Origin: Nitrososphaera sp. AFS
GTDB lineage: Archaea > Thermoproteota > Nitrososphaeria > Nitrososphaerales > Nitrososphaeraceae
Reading direction: 5' to 3'
Assembly (NCBI RefSeq): GCF_009898475.1
Contig: NZ_QURE01000019.1
Coordinates: 1 to 41,004, forward strand
Length of the DNA stretch: 41,004 nt
The notes under the pieces were generated by a model. It saw nothing but the letters and a program-made list of their open reading frames with translations. It was not told where the DNA came from and did not search any database. Of the stretch, positions 8,616 to 15,990 are shown piece by piece. Every line of letters starts with the position of its first letter. The first letter of the stretch is position 1. The position numbers and the translations under genes are program-made.

Positions 8616-9076
8616 ACTTTTTAGTCATAGTTGGGATTTATTGTTGTGGAAACTAGTTTGACAAAAATGGACTTATTATATTTTGTCAATTGAAACTAGT
8701 GCTGGCAGGAGTTCTGCTTGATTATCGAAATATCGACTGTTGAGATAGAACCAGAGGTACTATCATACTAGCTCGCCAAGCCATATGAATAAAAGGTACA
8801 AGTCTATATACATAAGTTAGACGCTCCACCAATTTCTATTCTCTAAATTAGTAGTTGCTTAGACCTATTACCGTCTACATTCGGTTAACGTTACGTTCGT
8901 CTAATTACATCGCATAATAGAAAAGCAGGCCTGTGGCATTGATTAGTTGAAACCGTTTATTCAGGTCAAGTAGTTCGCAATCATAGACCCACATAACTTA
9001 TCTTACACACTTGTCTACATTGGTCTGTCAATATTTAATATAGGGCTAAAATGCCAGCACAAAGTGAAGAATGTAG
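8616..9076. other. Intergenic region between divergent GNAT and aspartokinase genes
   Basis: 460 bp upstream of both flanking genes, so it should contain their promoters. It holds the imperfect inverted repeat at 8652-8700. A nine-codon frame (ATG 9051) just upstream of the aspartokinase start ends at its start codon and could be a coupling uORF, but this is weak. A TATA-like TATTTAATATAG lies near 9030-9041. Confidence 0.5.
8652..8700. repeat. Imperfect inverted repeat
   Basis: The left arm ACTAGTTT-GACAAAA and the right arm TTTTGTC-(5 nt)-AAACTAGT are complementary over 15 bp, broken by a 5-nt bulge on one side. The loop is about 13 nt. It begins about 37 bp upstream of the GNAT start. It could be an operator, a decayed miniature element end pair, or an RNA hairpin. 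Confidence 0.55.
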
Positions 9077-10498
9077 ATGACACCTGTTACTGTCGCTAAA
9101 TTCGGAGGTAGCGCTCTGGGGATAGATGGTGTCTTGATTGGAAAAATAGTTGATAGAATATGCCAACTTCAAGCAAATGCTAAAGTAATTGCAGTTTTCT
9201 CTGCCCCCGTTATTAAATATGAGGGAAAAGCGCATTCAATGACTGATATCGCCATAAAAGTGGGCAGAAACTACGCATCTTCCAATCCCGTGGAAATTGA
9301 CATTTTAAAAGAAGTCTATGACAAAATAGCCACTCAATATCTCACCGATCCTTATTATAATGAATTCCTAGATCATCTTGATAAATTCTATCAACAAGTA
9401 ATAATTGCATTAAAGCAAGCTGCAGAATATCGACGGTTCGTGGATATTATCAGATCAAGAACACTCGCTTATAGCGGCGAAATCACTATGTCATATCTCA
9501 TGGACTACGTCATTAGAAGTAGAGGATTAAGGTCTGCTCATGTAAATATCGAAAAATGGCCAATCATTACTGATGATAACTTTGAGGCTGCCAACTTTAT
9601 GATTGAAGAATCAAGGCAGAATTGCGGTCATTTATTGGATTTAGTGGAACGCAAGGATATCGTTTGTATGGGCGGTTTTATCGGTAAAACCGTGGATGGC
9701 CTTGAAACAACTTATGAACGAGGGGGTTCAGATAGAACCGCCGTTGATGTGGCAATTCTACTAAACGGGCCATATGAATCAAAGGTCCACTTCGAAAAGG
9801 ACAGTGCTGTACTCAGTGCAGATCCAAAAATAGTAACAAGCAATTTAGAGAATATACGACATCTATCGTACAACGAGGCAAAACTGGCGGGAATGTTTGG
9901 TATGAAGATTCTCGATCCCATTGCAATTAAGGAAATACTTGACAATAACTTAGATATAGCCTTAGTCATTACCAACATGTCTAATCAGTCGCACACTACA
10001 TCGATCCATTTAGACCCACCTCAAGATAAGCCTAGTAACAGTTTAGTAAAAATAGTCACTGGCAAGAAAAATTGCGCTATAGTAAGAGTTGAAAGTATAG
10101 CAGCTTCACATTTGATTGCCGCGCTTGAAAAAGGCAAACAATATTATGATTTTGTCAAATTATCCCCATTTAAACGAGAAGGCGTAGAAATTTGTCGGTT
10201 ACTTTTTCTCGATGCAGACTTCGTAAAGAAACAAGAGCGACATTTTAAGGCATACTATCCGAAGACTGAGATTGTTTATGGAAGAGGGGTTGTAACCCTT
10301 ATTGGTGATATGATGTGGCAAATGCCCAATATCGCATCTGCAGCCAGTAGTACGGTAGGAGAGCAAGGAATAAACATTCTAAACCTAGATGCACAAGAGG
10401 AAACCTCAAGGATCCTGATTATTGTAGATGATAAAGATACCAATGTTGCTGATGCTATCAGGGCAATTCATTCTAAGCTATGTATGATTAGTAAGTGA
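9077..10498 (+). CDS. lysC: Aspartate kinase
   Basis: A 473-residue aspartokinase, which phosphorylates aspartate as the first step to threonine, methionine, isoleucine and lysine. The kinase domain starts VAKFGGSALG (the family K-F-G-G motif, here S in place of T-S). It contains ERGGSDRTAVDVA (about residues 214-226) for ATP/aspartate binding and KDSAVLSADPKIV (about 242-254). ACT regulatory domains occupy the C-terminus: the segment VTLIGDMMWQMPNIASAAS followed by EQGINILNLDAQEETSRILI, so feedback control by an end product is likely. It is 4 nt upstream of ilvE, forming an operon. Confidence 0.94.
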   Translation: MTPVTVAKFGGSALGIDGVLIGKIVDRICQLQANAKVIAVFSAPVIKYEGKAHSMTDIAIKVGRNYASSNPVEIDILKEVYDKIATQYLTDPYYNEFLDHLDKFYQQVIIALKQAAEYRRFVDIIRSRTLAYSGEITMSYLMDYVIRSRGLRSAHVNIEKWPIITDDNFEAANFMIEESRQNCGHLLDLVERKDIVCMGGFIGKTVDGLETTYERGGSDRTAVDVAILLNGPYESKVHFEKDSAVLSADPKIVTSNLENIRHLSYNEAKLAGMFGMKILDPIAIKEILDNNLDIALVITNMSNQSHTTSIHLDPPQDKPSNSLVKIVTGKKNCAIVRVESIAASHLIAALEKGKQYYDFVKLSPFKREGVEICRLLFLDADFVKKQERHFKAYYPKTEIVYGRGVVTLIGDMMWQMPNIASAASSTVGEQGINILNLDAQEETSRILIIVDDKDTNVADAIRAIHSKLCMISK

Positions 10499-10502
10499 TA
10501 AA

Positions 10503-11429
10503 ATGACTGACGCAAAAATTTGGATGGACGGATCATTTGTGAGTTGGAATGATGCAAAAATCCATGTTTTAACTCATGGCTTGCACTATGGAACTGCAGT
10601 GTTTGAAGGTATCCGTTGTTACAAAACCCATCGAGGCCTTGCAATATTTCGCCTCAGCGATCACATACTTCGATTAAGTCTTAGCGCCAAAATATATTTT
10701 ATGAACATCAAGTATTCTAAGAGACAAATTGAAAATGCGGTCATAGAGACAATTAATGTTAACGAGCCTGAAGAAAACTATGTTAGAGTTATTGCGTATT
10801 ATGGGTACGGTAAGCTCGGTGTCAATCCTCTCCCAAATAAGGTTTCCGTAGCAATAGCAATATGGAAATGGGATGAATCCATCACAAATAGAGAACCAGA
10901 AAAAGGAGCACGGCTAGCTGTTTCGTCGTGGACTAGAATAGATAGCCGGTCGATGCCAACACAGGCCAAAGCTACTGCCAATTATGCAAATTCTGCTCTG
11001 GCAAGGATGGAAGCCCTGAAAATGGGATTCGATGAGGCGGTGATGTTAAACCCAGCAGGAAAGGTCATTGAGGCCAGTGCGGAGAATATATTTGTGGTGA
11101 GAGATGACGTGTTCATCACCCCTCCAGTTAGCTCAGGAGCCCTAAATGGAATTACTAGAGATAGCATATTGGCAATTTTACACCATTCTGGAAGCCCTTT
11201 CGAAATTCGAGATATATCTAGGGAAGAACTGTACATGGCTGATGAAGTATTTCTCACTGGGACTGCAGCCGGTATTAGAGAAGTAGGAGAGATAGATAAT
11301 CGGATGATTGGCGATGGGTGCATTGGAAAACATACTATGCGGGTCAAAGAGAAATTTCATACGATAACCCAAGGGAGAGACGATATCTTTAGCAAAAGAT
11401 GGCTTACATACGCGAATCAGGGCCAGTAG
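10503..11429 (+). CDS. ilvE: Branched-chain amino-acid aminotransferase
   Basis: A 308-residue fold-type IV PLP enzyme that transaminates branched-chain 2-oxo acids with glutamate. The N-terminus IWMDGSFVSWNDAKIHVLTH and HYGTAVFEGIRCY are the IlvE signature. The PLP lysine is in QAKATANYANS (about residues 156-166). MLNPAGKVIEASAENIFVV (about 182-200) and FLTGTAAGIREV complete the cofactor site. Full length. Pairing with aspartokinase, 4 nt upstream, links the aspartate route to isoleucine formation. Confidence 0.95.
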   Translation: MTDAKIWMDGSFVSWNDAKIHVLTHGLHYGTAVFEGIRCYKTHRGLAIFRLSDHILRLSLSAKIYFMNIKYSKRQIENAVIETINVNEPEENYVRVIAYYGYGKLGVNPLPNKVSVAIAIWKWDESITNREPEKGARLAVSSWTRIDSRSMPTQAKATANYANSALARMEALKMGFDEAVMLNPAGKVIEASAENIFVVRDDVFITPPVSSGALNGITRDSILAILHHSGSPFEIRDISREELYMADEVFLTGTAAGIREVGEIDNRMIGDGCIGKHTMRVKEKFHTITQGRDDIFSKRWLTYANQGQ

Positions 11430-11516
11430 CTACTTTGATTAGTTTCAAAATTTTCTAATTCGGCATTAAACCTTTGCTGCTACAATCCTTTTTAATACGT
11501 CCCCGCAGATAGAATG

Positions 11517-12416
11517 CTAACTTGTAGTGTACCCTGCCTTCTTTACCAATTCAGCTAAAATTTGTCCGTCATTGCTAGCTCTAGATAAGAGGGAGATTAT
11601 AGTGTCAGATGAGACATAGCCTGACTGAATGGCTAATGACAATACATTTTGATGCGTCTTCAAGACTAGGCCTCGGATAGTTTCGGGAGTAGGATAGGCA
11701 GCTTCCATTGCCAATGAGATTGCTTGTTGGAAAGAAATGGCCAACTCCTTTCCATATTCATCGAGGTTGATCTTTAGATCGTTTTCCCTTAGGAATAATC
11801 CATTAGCTATTGCTATACTGACCGAAATTCCTGCTTCGACGGGCTTGATATTGAGTTTGCTCATTAACGAAGCCAACTTTTGTGAAATGATGCCCCCCCC
11901 CCCCGAACGCACAACCGCAGTATCTTTACTTACCCATATACTACCCTGATCAATTTTTGTAGGCACGTTTGCCTCTTTGAACTCTGAAAGGACTGGACCA
12001 GGTGGGATTCCAGTATTCCCTGCAGGTATCATAATATCTTTAGTAGCAATATCCCCTCCTTTCGCAGGCATGAAAACTTTATTCTTGTCAAATAACAAGT
12101 TAAGCTTAAACGGGCTAATGTTCGTGAATAAGAGGGCACACTGCCCTTCCAGTTCTTTACTTAAATCGCTTAATCCCTTCCTGTTATTTGTTTTTTCGAA
12201 TGAACGCTGAGCTACTCTGTTTTTGATCACCTTAATCTTCATCGTAGTCCTAAATTTCTTCCGAATTGTCATAAGTTGGGTGGCGCGCACCTTGGACATT
12301 TTGGAAATTGCAATTACATCAAAGCGATTAGGTAGCTCTCGCAACTCATCATACAACAACAGCTTTTTCTTGGGATAACTCGTCCTTTGCTTGTCAGCTA
12401 TAGTTTGAGACGACAT
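11517..12416 (-). CDS. rplP0: Ribosomal protein P0 (L10)
   Basis: A 299-residue archaeal P0/L10, base of the ribosomal stalk. An N-terminal rRNA-binding domain (KKKLLLYDELRELPNRFDVIAIS, with the IRKKFR and VIKNRVAQRSF blocks) precedes the archaeal insertion with PAGNTGIPPGPVLSEF (about residues 131-146). The C-terminal part holds the helices that bind P1 dimers. The usual acidic tail ending in LFG is absent, so the chain stops after the helical spine (AELVKKAGYTTS). A run of 12 C on the plus strand (11893-11904) encodes Gly172-Gly175. The gene follows L1 by 4 nt. Confidence 0.94.
   Translation of the reverse strand: MSSQTIADKQRTSYPKKKLLLYDELRELPNRFDVIAISKMSKVRATQLMTIRKKFRTTMKIKVIKNRVAQRSFEKTNNRKGLSDLSKELEGQCALLFTNISPFKLNLLFDKNKVFMPAKGGDIATKDIMIPAGNTGIPPGPVLSEFKEANVPTKIDQGSIWVSKDTAVVRSGGGGIISQKLASLMSKLNIKPVEAGISVSIAIANGLFLRENDLKINLDEYGKELAISFQQAISLAMEAAYPTPETIRGLVLKTHQNVLSLAIQSGYVSSDTIISLLSRASNDGQILAELVKKAGYTTS
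11893..11904. repeat. 12-bp homopolymer C tract inside the L10/P0 gene
   Basis: Twelve consecutive C on the plus strand, read as four GGG glycine codons in the minus-strand P0 gene. Frame is intact on both sides, so the stated length encodes a full protein. Such runs slip during replication and sequencing. Confidence 0.9.
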
Positions 12417-12420
12417 TTGA

Positions 12421-13098
12421 TCATTCGGTCCTCCTTTTGTCCTTTTCTCTGACCGCTGGTGGCAGCTTTGCGGCTTTACCCATAGTAAATTTGACTAGGA
12501 CATCGCGTATGTTCTTGTCGCCTTGTGGAAGCTTTTTTTCTACAGCCGCAAGGACAGCACTAGCATTAGCTGTCAATTGACTGTCATCCATTTTCTCGTC
12601 ACCAATTTTTGCAGATGCGTTGAGTTGATTTTTTGCTCTTATTCTAACTGACTTGCGCATGCGGTCTGCGATAGCTTCTATAGGAGCCCCATATGGCATA
12701 GGGGTAGGCATCTTGCCTTTCGGCCCCAGAAATTGTCCAAAGGCGCGTCCAACAGTTGCCATTAGGGCTGCATCTGCAAGAAAGAAGTCATGCTCTTTTA
12801 CAACCTTTCTTGCCTCCCTTTTGTTGGTCCCCAGCCTATCTAACTCTTCAGGTTGCAAAATTCGATCTACATTGGCTTTCTGTGCTCGCGTGCCAGTGTC
12901 ACCAGTTCCAACTACGCAAATACTCGCTTGCCTAGTAGGGGTGTAAGGCAAAACAACCACTTCATTAAGGTTAAAGCCACGTTTAACGTCAATATCCTTT
13001 AGTAGGAGCGTTATTTCTGCAGATTGGCTAAATTTGCGTGGCACTGCTCCATCTCTCGCTTGTTTTACAATGCGGCGCAAATCGTTATCATTTAACAT
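12421..13098 (-). CDS. rpl1: Ribosomal protein L1
   Basis: A 225-residue archaeal uL1, the mobile L1-stalk protein that helps E-site tRNA leave the ribosome. Typical blocks are AREGAVPRKFSQ-like near the start (ARDGAVPRKFSQSAEITLLL), DVKRGFNLNEVVVLPY, FFLADAALMATVGRAFGQFL and LGPKGKMPTPMPYGAPIEA (about residues 118-146). It is followed 4 nt later by L10. In other archaea L1 often binds its own mRNA to repress translation; I did not find a convincing mimic site here. The usual L11 partner is not upstream; a tRNA gene is. Confidence 0.95.
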   Translation of the reverse strand: MLNDNDLRRIVKQARDGAVPRKFSQSAEITLLLKDIDVKRGFNLNEVVVLPYTPTRQASICVVGTGDTGTRAQKANVDRILQPEELDRLGTNKREARKVVKEHDFFLADAALMATVGRAFGQFLGPKGKMPTPMPYGAPIEAIADRMRKSVRIRAKNQLNASAKIGDEKMDDSQLTANASAVLAAVEKKLPQGDKNIRDVLVKFTMGKAAKLPPAVREKDKRRTE

Positions 13099-13188
13099 AT
13101 TTTAGATATTAGCATGTGCATAAATAGCCACTTAAAATCGTTTAGCACGTAACATGACATATTTGATAGCAAATATTGTTTACAAAAA

Positions 13189-13274
13189 CGGGCCCGGTGG
13201 GCTTCGATCCCACGACTTCCGGCTGTCTCCCAGTTTAGAAGGCAGGCGCTCTGTCCATGCTGAGCTACGAGCCC
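13189..13274 (-). tRNA. tRNA-Arg (UCU) with a short intron
   Basis: On the minus strand a cloverleaf can be built: acceptor GGGCTCG/CGGGCCC (one G-T pair), D arm GCTC/GAGC, T arm GTGGG-ATCGAAG-CCCAC, discriminator G at 13189. The anticodon loop CTTCTAA gives UCU at 13237-13239. The 86-nt length exceeds a mature tRNA by 11 nt, which fits an 11-nt intron after position 37 (about 13225-13235). Its AGA can pair with the anticodon TCT, as in archaeal bulge-helix-bulge introns. The anticodon stem CCTGC/GCCGG has one central mismatch. CCA is not encoded. Confidence 0.82.
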
Positions 13275-13522
13275 CAGATTTTCACCCGTCTGTAAAAGAG
13301 ACACTGGTCATACTCAGATCAGGCGGCATGGTAGATTAAAAAGATGAGTGCACCTTTATAAAACGTAACTGTATGCGCGCCAGATAAAGATTTTCGCTAT
13401 TTTCCCAGATCATACGTAGCATCAATATTCCGTACTCAAGATCTTCTTACGAAAAGGTATAATAATTAGATGAGAATAGAGTTTGAATATTGTCACAACA
13501 GAAATAGTGACAACTAGTAAAA

Positions 13523-14182
13523 ATGAATCATATGGTCATGCATGGCGATGTTGATAGTAATAGGGAGGACAATACAAATGACAAAACCGGTGAAAAGCGG
13601 GGCCAAGCCAATCCCGAATTTGCCACCGAACAGTTGACACAAATGCTAAACATTTGGTCAGATATTAGTCGTTTGCCAACTGTAGGACCATTCTTTGCTT
13701 ATTCACAGTGTTCCAGATCTGATCTTCAGGATATTCTTGATCTTTGGAAAACCTTTCTCGAGTTTCAGATACACGTAAAGGAATTTTGGGCACAGATTAA
13801 TAATACATATACACATGCATTGGCAAAGGCTTCCGAGAAGGCACCAAAAGAGTATAGCTCAAAAAAAGACTTCGAGAACTTTAGAAAAATTGTGATAGAC
13901 ATTTTTGAGGAAGAGTTTACAGGCCTGTTTGATTCTAAGGATTACGCAATTTTGAATGGTACATTATTAAGGGATCAATATGACTCTGTGATGCATTTAC
14001 AGAAGCTTACGGAGAAACAATTTAAGGTACTTAATCTCCCTACCCGAAGTGAATTAGATTATCTATCTAAGGATATTCATGATTTGAAAAAAACTGTTCA
14101 TGACTTGAACAAAAATTTTCGTGACTTTGCCCTAAAGATAGGAGCTTTGAAACAAAATGAATCCGGAGATATATCTAAGTAG
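13523..14182 (+). CDS. phaE: PHA synthase subunit PhaE (class III)
   Basis: A 219-residue accessory subunit that pairs with PhaC in class III polyhydroxyalkanoate synthases. It has a charged, low-complexity N-terminus. A helical core follows (FATEQLTQMLNIWSDISRLP; ILDLWKTFLEFQIHVKEFW; about residues 33-95). LNLPTRSELDYLSKDIHDLK (about 171-190) is the conserved PhaE motif: N-L/V-P-T-R-x-E-L/v-D. A C-terminal coiled coil (HDLKKTVHDLNKNFRDF) ends the chain. It overlaps phaC by 26 nt, so the two are translated together. Confidence 0.92.
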   Translation: MNHMVMHGDVDSNREDNTNDKTGEKRGQANPEFATEQLTQMLNIWSDISRLPTVGPFFAYSQCSRSDLQDILDLWKTFLEFQIHVKEFWAQINNTYTHALAKASEKAPKEYSSKKDFENFRKIVIDIFEEEFTGLFDSKDYAILNGTLLRDQYDSVMHLQKLTEKQFKVLNLPTRSELDYLSKDIHDLKKTVHDLNKNFRDFALKIGALKQNESGDISK

Positions 14183-15281
14183 CACTTCAGAAAAGAAATT
14201 AGGGAAAGACCACGAGATAAGCGGCGAAACAGATACCAACTCAATATTAAAGGAAATTGGAGAATTAACTCGCAAGCTCGAAAAAACCAGAGTGGTGCTC
14301 CATAATGCAGGAGCTGTAGAGGTTGGAAGTACCCCTCATGAAATAGTAGATGAGACAAGTTTGTACAGACTTCTGCACTATCGGCCGATGGTGAGCAAGA
14401 CTGCCAAGACACCGATTTTGTTTGTATACGCATTGATAAACAGGTCTTATATCCTCGATTTGCAACGGAACAAGAGTTGGATTCGTAGCTTGCTAAGCCA
14501 AGGCTTCGATATTTATTTGATAGATTGGAAGACACCGACTCAAGCAGACAAGTATGTTTCATTTGATGATTACATAAACAATTACATCGATGATTGCGTG
14601 GAATTTGTTAGAAGAAAGAACTCCGTAGACAAGGTAACGCTACACGGATATTGTATGGGTGCAACGATGTCTGCGATTTATTGTTCACTTCATGAGGACA
14701 AAGTTAGAAATTTGGCCACCATAGCACCGGTTATTGACTCAAATCAAGATACCACGGTACTTGGGAATTTTTCTAGACATTTCGAGGCAGATAGAATGCT
14801 CAGTTCGATAGGCAATTTACCTCCAGAACAACTTTACGCATTATTCTCCACTTTGAAACCATTTAAGCAGGGAGTAAACAAGTATTTCAATTTAGTTGAA
14901 AATATTGATAATGATGAATTTGTTCAGAACTTTCTCCGTGTAGAAAAGTGGCTGTACGATACCCCACCAATCGCCGGCGAGACGTTTAGACAGTGGATCG
15001 TTGACATTTACCAAAAGAATCTCTTGGTGGCAAACGAAATGAAGATAGGAAGCGATGTCATAGATCTTTCTAGGATTAAACTTCCTGTATTAAATATAAT
15101 CGCAGAAGAGGATCATCTCGTGTCTCCGCAGTGCAGTGCACCATTGAATGATGTCGTATCCAGTCGTGACAAGAGACTAATGCGATTTCATACTGGGCAT
15201 GTCGGGCTTATCGCTAGCAGTTATTCCCAGAATAATGTCCTTCCTAAAGTAGGGCAGTGGATTAAAGCTCGATCACAGTGA
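14157..15281 (+). CDS. phaC: Class III PHA synthase catalytic subunit PhaC
   Basis: A 374-residue alpha/beta-hydrolase-fold synthase that polymerises hydroxyacyl-CoA on granule surfaces. The lipase-like box is GYCMG with nucleophile Cys166. The acid is Asp319 (in AEEDHLVSP) and the base His348 (in HTGHVGL). Upstream blocks LFVYALINRSYILDL and DIYLIDWKTPTQADKY are typical of PhaC. Length fits class III, smaller than class I. The ATG at 14157 lies within the phaE end; the first 45 residues are variable and charged. The enzyme gives this organism a carbon and reducing-power store. Confidence 0.96.
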   Translation: MNPEIYLSSTSEKKLGKDHEISGETDTNSILKEIGELTRKLEKTRVVLHNAGAVEVGSTPHEIVDETSLYRLLHYRPMVSKTAKTPILFVYALINRSYILDLQRNKSWIRSLLSQGFDIYLIDWKTPTQADKYVSFDDYINNYIDDCVEFVRRKNSVDKVTLHGYCMGATMSAIYCSLHEDKVRNLATIAPVIDSNQDTTVLGNFSRHFEADRMLSSIGNLPPEQLYALFSTLKPFKQGVNKYFNLVENIDNDEFVQNFLRVEKWLYDTPPIAGETFRQWIVDIYQKNLLVANEMKIGSDVIDLSRIKLPVLNIIAEEDHLVSPQCSAPLNDVVSSRDKRLMRFHTGHVGLIASSYSQNNVLPKVGQWIKARSQ

Positions 15282-15664
15282 GCCTTCTTAGTCATTAAAC
15301 TTTCTAGATTACGATGGAAGGATCTCACCTCCAATCAAACGAGTTAGCATTTAGTATTTGAGGTATGTATACAAGTTGAAAGTCCATATCTACTTGTATA
15401 CATGTCCTAATTCACATCCTAATTTTGTACAGTGATCTTAGTAATCATAATCAATCGAAATCCTCAATTCTCCTATTCTGTACTGTATTATTCTCCATTA
15501 ATGCACTTTCTTTTAGTACTATGAATTCAAATGATGCGCTACAATCAGTAAAATACCCGCTTCAGGATACCATGTGCTGTAGTCAGAATAGACAACAACA
15601 GACTTTCCATTCATTAAAGCGATCTAGGTAGGCAGATTATATTTGGACTGCCTATTCCAATTAT
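15282..15664. other. Intergenic region between convergent phaC and AbrB-like genes
   Basis: 382 bp with a perfect 12-bp inverted repeat at 15365-15403. A plus-strand frame at 15425-15631 (TTG start, 68 codons) has a hydrophobic stretch but no homology I recognise and no clear promoter; I do not call it. Confidence 0.5.
15365..15403. repeat. Perfect 12-bp inverted repeat after phaC
   Basis: ATGTATACAAGT (15365-15376) and ACTTGTATACAT (15392-15403) are exact reverse complements with a 15-nt spacer. The site lies 83 nt after the phaC stop and about 260 nt beyond the end of the AbrB-like gene. As an RNA it would form a 12-bp hairpin; as DNA it could bind a dimeric regulator. Confidence 0.7.
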
Positions 15665-15964
15665 TTAATGACTGTCTTTCCTTCTCCTAATAGGTATAAT
15701 GATCACTTGAACTAGGTCACCGTCTTCAATATTCAATGCTTGTCTTTCAGCTTCAGGGATAGAAATCCTGCCCCCACTTTGAACGGTAGTCTTAAACATT
15801 GCATTATAATATGTCAGGCCTTGAAGCGTGGTGAGAAAATTATGAATTGCATCCTGCTGAACTGCTGTATAATTTCTTATGAGATCTTTCTGAGCTGCAA
15901 CTCCTTTTTCGATAGCATCCCTAAAAATTCCCGCCGGTTCATCTCCACCGCCAGTGTTAGTCAT
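15665..15964 (-). CDS. Phasin-like/AbrB-SpoVT domain fusion protein
   Basis: A 99-residue protein with two parts. Residues about 10-55 form an amphipathic helix-rich segment (FRDAIEKGVAAQKDLIRNYT, QQDAIHNFLTTLQGLTYYN) like short phasins. Residues about 57-93 form a swapped-hairpin AbrB/SpoVT domain (TVQSGGRISIPEAERQALNI, EDGDLVQVIIIP). In haloarchaea a separate AbrB-type PhaR regulates phasin PhaP; here both features seem joined in one chain. Location next to phaEC supports a role on granules, in their gene control, or both. The phasin reading of the N-terminus is inference. Confidence 0.8.
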   Translation of the reverse strand: MTNTGGGDEPAGIFRDAIEKGVAAQKDLIRNYTAVQQDAIHNFLTTLQGLTYYNAMFKTTVQSGGRISIPEAERQALNIEDGDLVQVIIIPIRRRKDSH

Positions 15965-15990
15965 TGTCTACTTAGGGTTATATCCAGGAT

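Noticed and set aside
15425-15631. Possible small secreted protein after phaC
   Set aside because: Starts from TTG, has a hydrophobic run but no clear processing site or homology, and overlaps no promoter-like box.
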